Shown here: positions 52,946 to 64,000 of the stretch, piece by piece
How the letters are laid out: each line of letters opens with the position of its first letter
Position numbering within the stretch: position 1 is the first letter of the stretch
Assembly: GCF_905404315.1 (NCBI RefSeq)
Contig: NC_066297.1
Coordinates: forward strand, 620,001-684,000
Length of the DNA: 64,000 bases
DNA from: Leptidea sinapis
Lineage: Eukaryota; Arthropoda; Insecta; Lepidoptera; Pieridae
Reading direction: 5' to 3'
Notes under the pieces: generated by a model
The model's database searches: none
What the model was told of the DNA's origin: nothing
What the model saw: only the letters and a program-made list of their open reading frames with translations
Program-made: the position numbers and the translations under genes

Positions 52946-54239
52946 AAAAATGATCACAGAATTGTTCTCTGCACACTTGCAAACCACGAAGACGATATCC
53001 ATATTGCTAAAATCATAACTTTGTGCAACGACCATCTTGGATTTGAAAAATGATCACCAAATCGTTCTCTGCACCTTCGAGAACCTCGGACACGATATCC
53101 ATATTGCTGAAATCATAATGTTGTGCGGCGGTAATCTTGAATTTGAAAAATGATCACCAAATCGTTCTCAACACCCTCGAGAACCTCGGGTACGATATCC
53201 ATATTGCTGAAATCATAATTTTCTGTTGCGGCCATCTTGGATTTCAAATAAGATCATAAAATCGTTATCTGCAAACCTCGAACACGATATCCATATTGCT
53301 AAAATCATAACTTTGTGCAACGACCATCTTGGATTTGAAAAATGATCACCAAATCGTTCTCTGCAGCTTCGAGAACCTCGGACACGATATCCATAATGTT
53401 GAAAACATAGTTTTTTGCGGCAGCCCTCTTGGATTTCAAAAATGATCACAGAATTGTTCTCTGCACACTTGCAAACCACGAAGACGATATCCATATTGCT
53501 GAAATCATAATGTTGTGCGGCGGCCGTCTTGGATTTCAAAAATGATCCTAAAATCATTCTCTGCACGCTCGAGAATCTCCGACACATTATCCATATTGCT
53601 GAAGTCATAGTTTTGTGCGGCGGCCATCTTGGATTTCAAAAATGATCACAAAATCGTTCTCTGCACCCTCGAGAATCTCGGACACGATATCCATATTGCT
53701 AAAATCATAATTTTGTGTGATGGCCATCTTGGATTTGAAAAATGATCACGAAATCGTTTTCTGCACCCTCGAGAACCTCGGACACGATATACATATTGCT
53801 GCAAACATAATTGTTTGCGGCAGCCCTCTTGGATTTCAAAAATGATCACAGAATTGTTTTCTGCACACTTGCAAACCACGAAGACGATATCCATATTGCT
53901 GAAATCATAATGTTGTGCGGCGGCCGTCTTGGATTTCAAAAATGATCACAGAATTGTTCTCTGCACCCTCGAGTACCTGAGACACGGTATCCCTATTGCT
54001 TAAATCATAATTTTGTGCGGCGGCCATCTTGAATTTGAAAAATGATCACCAAATCGTTCTCAACACCCTCGAGAACCTCGGGTACGATATCCATATTGCG
54101 GAAATCATAATTTTCTGTTGCGGCCATCTTGGATTTCAAATAAGATCATAAAATCGTTCTCTGCACCCTCGAGAACCTCGGACACGATATCCATATTGCT
54201 GAAAACATAATTGTGTGCGGCAGCCCTCTTGGTTTTCAA
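52946..54239 (+). repeat. Locally scrambled satellite block
   Basis: A private variant, CACACTTGCAAACCACG, occurs three times, at about 52,972, 53,464 and 53,864, spaced 492 and 400 bp. A private GATCCTAAAATC unit near 53,543 matches 51,553, so a piece was copied about 2 kb along. Near 53,271 ATCTGCAAACCTCG lacks about eight bases between two GCA triplets. Some units are hybrids of classes that are not neighbours elsewhere. This is the least regular part of the array. Confidence 0.72.
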
Positions 54240-57200
54240 AAATGATCACAGAATAGTTCTCTGCACCCTCGAGAACCTCGCTTACGATATCCATATTGCT
54301 GCAAACATAATTTTTTGCGGCAGCCGTCTTGGATTTCAAAAATGATCACAGCATTGTTCTCTGCATCCTCGAGAACATGGGACACGATATCCATATTGCT
54401 TAAATCATAATTTTGTGCAGCGGCCATCTTGGATTTCAAATATGAACTCAAAATCGTTCTCTGCACACTCGAGAACCTCGAATACGATACCCATAAAATT
54501 GTCATCATTATTTTGCGCGATGGTCATCTTTGATTTCAAAAATGATCCCAAAATCATTCTCTGCACGCTCGAGAATCTCCGACACCATATCCATATTGCT
54601 GAAATCATAATTTTGTGCGGCAGCCATCTTGGATTTCAAAAATGATCACAAAATCGTTCTCTGCACCCTCGAGAATCTCGGACACGATATCCATATTGCT
54701 AAAATCATAATTTTGTGTGATGGCCATCTTGGATTTGAAAAATGTTCACCAAATCGTTGTCTGCACCCTCAAGAACCTCGGAAACGATATCCATATTGCT
54801 GAAAACATAATTGTTTGCGGCAGCCCTCTTGGCTGTTAAAAATGATTACAGAATTGTTCTCTGCACCCTCGAGAACCTCGGACACGATATCCATATTGCT
54901 GAAAACATTATTGTTTGCGGCAGCCCTCTTGGCTGTTAAAAATGATTACAAAATTGTTCTCTGCACCCTCGAGAACCTCGGACACGATATCCATATTGCT
55001 TAAATCATAACTTTGTGCGGCGGCCATCTTGGATTTGAAAAATGTTCACCAAATCGTTAACTGCACCCTCGAGAACCTCGGACACGATATCCATATTGAT
55101 AAAATCATAATTTTGTGCGGCGGCCATCTTGGATTTGAAATATGTTCACCAAATCGTTCTCTACACCCTCTAGACCCTCGAATACGATACATATAAAGTT
55201 GTCATCATTATTTTGCGCGGCGGCCATCTTGGATTTGAAATATGTTCACCAAATCGTTCTCTGCACCCTATAGAACCTCGAATACGATACACATAAAGTT
55301 GTCATCATAATTTTGCCCGACGACCATCTTGGATTTCAAAAATGATCCCAAAATCGTTCTCTGCACCCTCGAGAACCTCGGACACGATATCCATATTGCT
55401 GAAAACATAATTGTTTGCGGCAGCCCTCTTGGCTGTTAAAAATGATTACAGAATTGTTCTCTGCACCCTCGAGAACCACGGACACGATATCCATATTACT
55501 GAAATTATAATTTTGTGTGGCGGCCATGTTGGATTTCAAATATGATCACAAAATCGTTCTCTGCACCTTCGAGAACCTCGAATACGATACCCATAATGTT
55601 GACATCATAATTTTTGCGCGGTGGCCATCTTGGATTTAAAAAATTATCCCGAAACCATTCTCTGCACCCTGAAGAATCTCGGACACGATATCCATATTGT
55701 TGAAATCATAATTTTGTGCGACGGCCACCTTGGATTTGAAAAATGATCACAAAATCGTTCTCTGAACCCGCGAGAACCTCGGATACGATACCCATAATGG
55801 AGTTATCATACTATTGAGCGGCGGCCATATTGGATTTGAAAAATGATCACAAAATCGTTCTCTGCACCCTCGAGATACTCGAATACGATACCAATAATGT
55901 AGTGATCATGATTTTGAGCGGTGGCCATCTTGGATTTGAAAAATGATCACAAAATCGTTCTGTTCACTCTCGAGAACCTCGGATACGATACCCATATTTT
56001 GTGATCATAATCTTGCACGGCGGCCATCTCAGATTTGAAAATGATCCAAAAAATGTTTTCTGCACCCTCGAGAACCTCGAACACGATATCCATATTGCTG
56101 CAAACATAATTATTTGCGGCAGCCCTCTTGGATTTCAAAAATGATCACAGAATTGTTCTCTGCACACTCGAGAACCTCGGACATGATATCCATATTGCTA
56201 AAATCATAATTTTTTGCCGCGACCATATTGGATTTGAAAAATGTTCACTAAATCGTTCTCTGCTCCCTCGAGAACCTCGCTTACGATATTCATATTGCTG
56301 AATACATAATTGTTTGCGGCACCCCTCTTTGATTTCAAAAATGATCACAGAATTGTTCTCTGCACCCTCGAGAACCTCGAACACGTTATCCATATTGCTT
56401 AAATCATAATTTTGTGCGGCGGCCATATTGGATTTGAAAAGTGTTGACCAAATCGTTCTCTGCTCCCTCAAAAACCTCACATACGATATCCATATTGATG
56501 AAATCATAATTTTGTGCGGCGGCCATCATTGATTTCAAATATGATCACAAAATCGTTCTCTGCACCCTCGAGAACCTCGAATACGATACCCATAATGTTG
56601 TCATCATAATTTTTGCGCGGCGGCCATCTTGGATTTCAAAATTGATCCCGAAACCATTCTCTGCACCCTGAAGAATCTCGGACACGATATCCATATTGTT
56701 GAAATCTTAATTTTGTGCGGCGGCCATCTTGAATTTCAAATATGATCACAAAATCGTGCTCTTCACCCTTGAGAACCTCGGACCCGATATCCATATTGTT
56801 GAAAACATAGTTTTTTGCGGCAGCCCTCTTGGATTTCAAAAATTATCACTGAATTGTTCTCTGCACCCTCGAGAACCTCGGACATGATATCCATATTGCT
56901 AAAATCATAATTTTTTGCCGCGACCATATTGGATTTGAAAAATGTTCACTAAATCGTTCTCTGCTCCCTCGAGAACCTCGCTTACGATATTCATATTGCT
57001 GAAAACATAATTGTTTGCGGCAGCCCTCTTTGATTTCAAAAATGATCACAGAATTGTTCTCTGCACCCTCGAGAACCTCGAACACGTTATCCATATTGCT
57101 TAAATCATAATTTTGTGCGGCGGCCATATTGGATTTGAAAAGTGTTCACCAAATCGTTCTCTGCTCCCTCAAAAACCTCACATACGATACCCATAATGTT

Positions 57201-59071
57201 GTATTCATAATTTTGTGCGGTGGCAATCTTCGTTTTCAAAAATGATCCCAAAATCGTTCTCTGCACCCTCGAGAACCTCGGACACGATATCCATATTGCC
57301 GAAAACATAATTGTGTGTGGAAGCCATCTTGGATTTCAAAAATGATCACAGAATTGTTCTCTGCACCCTCGAGAACCTCGGACACGATATCCATATTGCT
57401 GAAATCATAATTTTGTGCGGCGGCCATCTTGGACTTGTAAAATGATCACAAAATCGTTCTCTGCACCCTCGAGAACCTCGAATACGATACACATAAAGTT
57501 GTCATCATTATTTTGCGCGACGGCCATCTTGGATTTCAAATATGATCCCAAAATCATTCTCTGCACCCTCGAGAATCTCCGACACGATATCCATATTGCC
57601 GAAAACATAATTGTGTGTGGAAGCCATCTTGGATTTCAAAAATGATCACAGAATTGTTCTCTGCACCCTCGAGAACCTCGGACACGATATCCATATTGCT
57701 GAAATCATAATTTTGTGCGGCGGCCATCTTGGATTTCAAATATGATCACAAAATCGTGCTCTTCAACCCTTGAGAACCTCGGACCCGATATCCATATTGT
57801 TGAAAACATAGTTGTTTGCGGCAGCCCTCTTGGATTTCAAAAATTATCACAGAATTGTTCTCTGCACCCTCGAGAATCGCGGACATGATATCCATATTGC
57901 TAAAATCATAATTTTTTGCCGCGGCCATATTGGATTTGAAAAATGTTCACCAAATCGTTCTCTGCACCTTCGAGAACCTCGGACACGATATCCATATTGC
58001 TGAAATCATAATTTTCTGTTGCGGCCATCTTGGATTTCAAATAAGATCATAAAATCGTTCTCTTTACCCTCGAGAACCTCGGACACGATATCCATATTGC
58101 TGAAATCATAATTTTGTGCGGCGGCCGTCTTGGATTTAAAAAATTATCCCGAAACCATTCTCTGCACCCTGAAGAACCTCGGACCCGATATCCATATTGT
58201 TGAAAACATAGTTGTTTGCGGCAGCCCTCTTGGATTTCAAAAATTATCACAGAATTGTTCTCTGCACCCTCGAGAACCTCGGACATGATATCCATATTGC
58301 TAAAATCATAATTTTTTGCCGCGACCATATTGGATTTGAAAAATGTTCACTAAATCGTTCTCTGCTCCCTCGAGAACCTCGCTTACGATATTCATATTGC
58401 TGAATACATAATTGTTTGCGGCAGCCCTCTTGGATTTCAAAAATGATCACAGAATTGTTCTCTGCACCCTCGAGTACCTGGGACACGGTATCCATATTGC
58501 TTAAATCATAATTTTGTGCGGCGGCCATCTTGAATTTGAAAAATGATCACCAAATCGTTCTTAACACCCTCGAGAACCTCGGGTACGATATCCATATTGC
58601 TGAAATCATAATTTTCTGTTGCGGCCATCTTGGATTTCAAATAAGATCATAAAATCGTTCTCTTTACCCTCGAGAACCTCGGACATGATATCCATATTGC
58701 TGAAATCATAATTTTGTGCGGCGGCCGTCTTGGATTTCAAAAATGATCACAGAATTGTTCTCTGCACCCTCGAGAACCTGGGACACGGTATCCATATTGC
58801 TTAAATCATAATTTTGTGCGGCGGCCATCTTGAATTTGAAAAATGATCACAAAATCGTTCTGAACACCCTCGAGAACCTCGGGTACGATATCCATATTGC
58901 TGAAATCACAATTTTCTGTTGCGGCCATCTTGGATTTCAAATAAGATCATAAAATCGTTCTCTGCACCCTCGAGAACCTCGGACACGATATCCATATTGC
59001 TGAAAACATAATTGTGTGCGGCAGCCCTCTTGGTTTTCCAAAATGATCACAGAATAGTTCTCTGCACCCTA
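54240..59071 (+). repeat. Rearranged third copy of the 4.7-kb unit
   Basis: About 54,405-57,170 follows 46,712-49,480 at an offset of 7,693. Near 57,180 about one unit is missing. About 57,320-57,610 is a 300-bp insert containing a GGACTTGTAAAATG unit. The order then resumes against 49,853 at an offset of 7,893. About 58,020-58,700 contains a further duplication with TCTCTTTACCCTCG units (58,071 and 58,671). Confidence 0.72.
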
Positions 59072-60772
59072 GAGAACCTCGGACACGATATCCATATTGC
59101 TAAAATCATAATTTTGTGCGGCGGCCATCTTGGACTTGTAAAATGATCACAAAATCGTTCTCTGCACCCTCGAGAACCTCGAATACGATACACATAAAGT
59201 TGTCATCATTATTTTGCGCGACGGCCATCTTGGATTTCAAATATGATCCCAAAATCATTCTCTGCACCCTCGAGAATCTCCGACACGATATCCATATTGC
59301 TGAAATCATAATTTTGTGCGGCGGCCATCTTGGATTTCAAAAATTATCATAGAATTGTACTCTGCACCCTCGAGAACCTCGAACACGATATCCATATTGT
59401 TGAAAACATAATTGTTTGCGGCAGTCGTCTTGGATTTCAAAAATGACCATAGAATTGTTCTCTGCATCCTCGAGAACCTGGGACACGATATCCATATTGC
59501 TTAAATCATAATTTTGTGCGGCGGCCATATTGGATTTGAAAAATGTTCACCAAATCGTTCTCTGCACCCTCGAGAACCTCGCTTACGATATCCATATTGC
59601 TGCAAACATAATTTTTTGCGGCAGCCGTCTTGGATTTCAAAAATGATCACAGCATTGTTCTCTGCATCCTCGAGAACCTGGGACACGATATCCATATTGC
59701 TTAAATCATAATTTTGTGCAGCGGCCAACTTGGATTTCAAATATGATCACAAAATCGTTCTCTGCACACTCGAGAACCTCGAATACGATACCCATAAAAT
59801 TGTCATCATTATTTTGCGCGATGGTCATCTTTGATTTCAAAAATGATCCCAAAATCATTCTCTGCACGCTCGAGAATCTCCGACACATTATCCATATTGC
59901 TGAAATCATAGTTTTGTGCGGCGGCCATCTTGGATTTCAAAAATGATCACAAAATCGTTCTCTGCACCCTCGAGAATCTCGGACACGATATCCATATTGC
60001 TAAAATCATAATTTTGTGTGATGGCCATCTTGGATTTGAAAAATGATCACGAAATCGTTGTCTGCACCCTCGAGAACCTCGGAAACGATATCCATATTGC
60101 TGAAAACATAATTGTTTGCGGCAGCCCTCTTGGCTGTTAAAAATGATTACAGATTTGTTCTCTGCACCCTCGAGAACCTCGGACACGATATCCATATTAC
60201 TGAAATTATAATTTTGTGTGGCGGCCATGTTGGATTTCAAATATGATCACAAAATCGTTCTCTGCACATTCGAGAACCTCGAATGCGATACACATAAAGT
60301 CGTCATCATAATTTTGCGCGACGACCATCTTGGATTTCAAAAATGATCCCAAAATCATTCTCTGCACCCTCGAGAACCTCGGACACGATATCCATATTGC
60401 TGAAAACATAATTGTTTGCGGCAGCCCTCTCGGCTGTTAAAAATGATAACAGAATTGTTCTCTGCACCCTCGAGAACCTCGGACACGATATCCATATTAC
60501 TGAAATTATAATTTTGTGTGGCGGCCATGTTGGATTTCAAATATGATCACAAAATCGTTCTCTGCACCTTCGAGAACCTCGAATACGATACCCATAATGT
60601 TGTCATCATAATTTTTGCGCGGTGGCCATCTTGGATTTAAAAAATTATCCCGAAACCATTCTCTGCACCCTGAAGAATCTCGGACACGATATCCATATTG
60701 TTGAAATCATAATTTTGTGCGACGGCCATCTTGGATTTGAAAAATGATCACAAAATCGTTCTCTGAACCCGC
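59072..60772 (+). repeat. 1,701-bp higher-order repeat, copy 1
   Basis: Seventeen units, one of 101 bp. The series begins with the GGACTTGTAAAATG unit and ends with the TCTGAACCCGCGAG unit. It derives from the region at about 50,780-52,580, since it shares GCCAACTTGG and the AGTCGTCATC variant. Confidence 0.88.
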
Positions 60773-62473
60773 GAGAACCTCGGACACGATATCCATATTG
60801 CTAAAATCATAATTTTGTGCGGCGGCCATCTTGGACTTGTAAAATGATCACAAAATCGTTCTCTGCACCCTCGAGAACCTCGAATACGATACACATAAAG
60901 TTGTCATCATTATTTTGCGCGACGGCCATCTTGGATTTCAAAAATGATCCCAAAATCATTCTCTGCACCCTCGAGAATCTCCGACACGATATCCATATTG
61001 CTGAAATCATAATTTTGTGTGGCGGCCATCTTGGATTTCAAAAATTATCATAGAATTGTACTCTGCACCCTCGAGAACCTCGAACACGATATCCATATTG
61101 TTGAAAACATAATTGTTTGCGGCAGTCGTCTTGGATTTCAAAAATGACCATAGAATTGTTCTCTGCATCCTCGAGAACCTGGGACACGATATCCATATTG
61201 CTTAAATCATAATTTTGTGCGGCAGCCATATTGGATTTGAAAAATGTTCACCAAATCGTTCTCTGCACCCTCGAGAACCTCGCTTACGATATCCATATTG
61301 CTGCAAACATAATTTTTTGCGGCAGCCGTCTTGGATTTCAAAAATGATCACAGCATTGTTCTCTGCATCCTCGAGAACCTGGGACACGATATCCATATTG
61401 CTTAAATCATAATTTTGTGCAGCGGCCAACTTGGATTTCAAATATGATCACAAAATCGTTCTCTGCACACTCGAGAACCTCGAATACGATACCCATAAAA
61501 TTGTCATCATTATTTTGCGCGATGGTCATCTTTGATTTCAAAAATGATCCCAAAATCATTCTCTGCACGCTCGAGAATCTCCGACACATTATCCATATTG
61601 CTGAAATCATAGTTTTGTGCGGCGGCCATCTTGGATTTCAAAAATGATCACAAAATCGTTCTCTGCACCCTCGAGAATCTCGGACACGATATCCATATTG
61701 CTAAAATCATAATTTTGTGTGATGGCCATCTTGGATTTGAAAAATGATCAAGAAATCGTTGTCTGCACCCTCGAGAACCTCGGAAACGATATCCATATTG
61801 CTGAAAACATAATTGTTTGCGGCAGCCCTCTTGGCTGTTAAAAATGATTACAGATTTGTTCTCTGCACCCTCGAGAACCTCGGACACGATATCCATATTA
61901 CTGAAATTATAATTTTGTGTGGCGGCCATGTTGGATTTCAAATATGATCACAAAATCGTTCTCTGCACATTCGAGAACCTCGAATGCGATACACATAAAG
62001 TCGTCATCATAATTTTGCGCGACGACCATCTTGGATTTCAAAAATGATCCCAAAATCGTTCTCTGCACCCTCGAGAACCTCGGACACGATATCCATATTG
62101 CTGAAAACATAATTGTTTGCGGCAGCCCTCTCGGCTGTTAAAAATGATAACAGAATTGTTCTCTGCACCCTCGAGAACCTCGGACACGATATCCATATTA
62201 CTGAAATTATAATTTTGTGTGGCGGCCATGTTGGATTTCAAATATGATCACAAAATCGTTCTCTGCACCTTCGAGAACCTCGAATAGGATACCCATAATG
62301 TTGTCATCATAATTTTTGCGCGGTGGCCATCTTGGATTTAAAAAATTATCCCGAAACCATTCTTTGCACCCTGAAGAATCTCGGACACGATATCCATATT
62401 GTTGAAATCATAATTTTGTGCGACGGCCATCTTGGATTTGAAAAATGATCACAAAATCGTTCTCTGAACCCGC
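60773..62473 (+). repeat. 1,701-bp higher-order repeat, copy 2
   Basis: I noticed about seven differences from copy 1, among them GATCACG/GATCAAG near 61,750, AATACG/AATAGG near 62,287 and TCTGC/TTTGC near 62,363. Identity is therefore about 99.5% by eye. Confidence 0.88.
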
Positions 62474-62782
62474 GAGAACCTCGGACACGATATCCATATT
62501 ACTGAAATTATAATTTTGTGTGGCGGCCATGTTGGATTTCAAATATGATCACAAAATCGTTCGCTGCACCTTCGAGAACCTCGAATACGATACCCATAAT
62601 GTTGACATCATAATTTTTGCGCGGTGGCCATCTTGGATTTAAAAAATTATCCCGAAACCATTCTCTGCACCCTGAAGAATCTCGGACACGATATCCATAT
62701 TGTTGAAATCATAATTTTGTGCGACGGCCATCTTGGATTTGAAAAATGATCACAAAATCGTTCTCTGAACCCGCGAGAACCT
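62181..62782 (+). repeat. 301-bp tandem duplication of three monomers
   Basis: The three units at 62,181-62,481 are repeated at 62,482-62,782. The second copy has GTTGACATC in place of GTTGTCATC, a variant also present near 55,599, so it was probably supplied by another copy and not by simple slippage. Confidence 0.78.
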
Positions 62783-64000
62783 CGGATACGATACCCATAA
62801 TGGAGTTATCATACTATTGAGCGGCGGCCATATTGGATTTGAAAAATGATCACAAAATCGTTCTCTGCACCCTCGAGATACTCGAATACGATACCAATAA
62901 TGTAGTGAACATGATTTTGAGCGGTGGCCATCTTGGATTTGAAAAATGATCACAAAATCGTTCTGTTCACTCTCGAGAACCTCGGATACGATACCCATAT
63001 TTTGTGATCATAATCTTGCACGGCGGCCATCTCAGATTTGAAAATGATCCAAAAAATGTTTTCTGCACCCTCGAGAACCTCGAACACGATATCCATATTG
63101 CTGCAAACATAATTGTTTGCGGCAGCCCTCTTGGATTTCAAAAATGATCACAGAATTGTTCTCTGCACCCTCGAGAACCTCGGACATGATATCCATATTG
63201 CTAAAATCATAATTTTTTGCCGCGACCATATTGGATTTGAAAAATGTTCACTAAATCGTTCTCTGCTCCCTCGAGAACCTCGCTTACGATATTCATATTG
63301 CTGAATACATAATTGTTTGCGGCAGCCCTCTTTGATTTCAAAAATGATCACAGAATTGTTCTCTGCACCCTCGAGAACCTCGAACACGTTATCCATATTG
63401 CTTAAATCATAATTTTGTGCGGCGGCCATATTGGATTTGAAAAGTGTTCACCAAATCGTTCTCTGCTCCCTCAAAAACCTCACATACGATATCCATATTG
63501 ATGAAATCATAATTTTGTGCGGCGGCCATCATTGATTTCAAATATGATCACAAAATCGTTCTCTGCACCCTCGAGAACCTCGAATACGATACCCATAATG
63601 TTGTCATCATAATTTTTGCGCGGCGGCCATCTTGGATTTCAAAATTGATCCCGAAACCATTCTCTGCACCCTGAAGAATCTCGGACACGATATCCATATT
63701 GTTGAAATCATAATTTTGTGCGGCGGCCATCTTGGATTTCAAATATGATCACAAAATCGTGCTCTTCACCCTTGAGAACCTCGGACCCGATATCCATATT
63801 GTTGAAAACATAGTTTTTTGCGGCAGCCCTCTTGGATTTCAAAAATTATCACAGAATTGTTCTCTGCACCCTCGAGAACCTCGGACATGATATCCATATT
63901 GCTAAAATATTAATTTTTTGCCGCGACCATATTGGATTTGAAAAATGTTCACTAAATCGTTCTCTGCTCCCTCGAGAACCTCGCTTACGATATTCATATT
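62783..64000 (+). repeat. Start of a fourth copy of the 4.7-kb unit, cut by the window end
   Basis: The sequence follows 55,780-56,997 at an offset of 7,003 and also 48,087 onward at an offset of 14,696. The array continues past the right edge with no sign of ending. Confidence 0.8.

Larger units (their letters stand above)
9068..64000 (+). repeat. 100-bp satellite array, right part
   Basis: The array resumes at the exact point where it was interrupted and runs to the end of the window. All units keep the plus-strand orientation. Unit length stays at 100 bp apart from scattered changes: one-base gains or losses (about 13,820, 15,545, 16,957, 44,646 and 45,172), the 93-bp unit at 11,361 and a deletion of about 8 bp near 53,271. 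There is no gene, no unique spacer and no second insertion. The differences along it lie in which variant units occur and in what higher-order arrangement, given in the entries below. Confidence 0.97.

Noticed and set aside
1..64000. CRISPR array
   Set aside because: The period is regular, but the repeats are contiguous with no unique spacers, and the unit is 100 bp.
1..64000. Inverted satellite blocks or palindromic array arms
   Set aside because: Every line of the window reads the monomer in the same plus-strand orientation. I found no reversal.

Overview
The whole window is one tandem satellite DNA array with a single inserted transposon-like element. I find no protein-coding gene, rRNA, tRNA or CRISPR array. 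The basic unit is 100 bp (a few are 92-101 bp). It is repeated about 630 times head to tail in one orientation, from the first base to the last, so neither edge of the array is in view. Such an array points to eukaryotic heterochromatin (pericentromeric, subtelomeric or interstitial). The species cannot be read from it. Intact CpG dinucleotides (six per canonical unit) and the very AT-rich insert fit an invertebrate animal, perhaps an insect, but this is a weak inference.

The monomers are diverged from one another and are arranged in nested higher-order repeats (HORs). Layout: 1-12,885 holds a ~5.0-kb HOR (50 monomers, 4,993 bp) in two copies plus part of a third. 12,886-18,169 is a mosaic of monomers found elsewhere. 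18,170-22,540 has a 2.8-kb HOR, overlapped by a 1.2-kb HOR at 21,680-24,089. 24,150-31,575 has an exact 2,400-bp HOR in three copies; the first two differ at only two bases by my line-by-line comparison. 31,576-33,469 is a linker of shared blocks. 33,470-37,669 is a 2,100-bp HOR in two copies. 37,670-43,732 is mosaic. 43,733-52,945 is a 4.7-kb HOR in two copies. 52,946-54,239 is a locally scrambled block. 54,240-59,071 is a rearranged third copy of the 4.7-kb unit. 59,072-62,473 is a 1,701-bp HOR in two copies. 62,181-62,782 is a three-monomer duplication, and 62,783-64,000 starts a fourth copy of the 4.7-kb unit.

The one non-satellite segment, 7,998-9,067, is a 1,070-bp element with imperfect 15-bp terminal inverted repeats, paired subterminal repeats at both ends and a probable 4-bp target duplication. 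The uninterrupted target is preserved at about 3,794-3,815, so insertion came after the 5-kb HOR had been amplified. It encodes no recognisable transposase and looks like a non-autonomous DNA transposon.

The many short open frames on both strands are a by-product of the repeat. A 100-bp unit shifts the reading frame by one at each step, and most frames close after about two units. The most biologically suggestive features of the monomer are a YY1/Pho-like core (GCCATCTTGG), present in most units but altered in fixed positions of the HORs, and a 6-bp inverted repeat able to form a hairpin.
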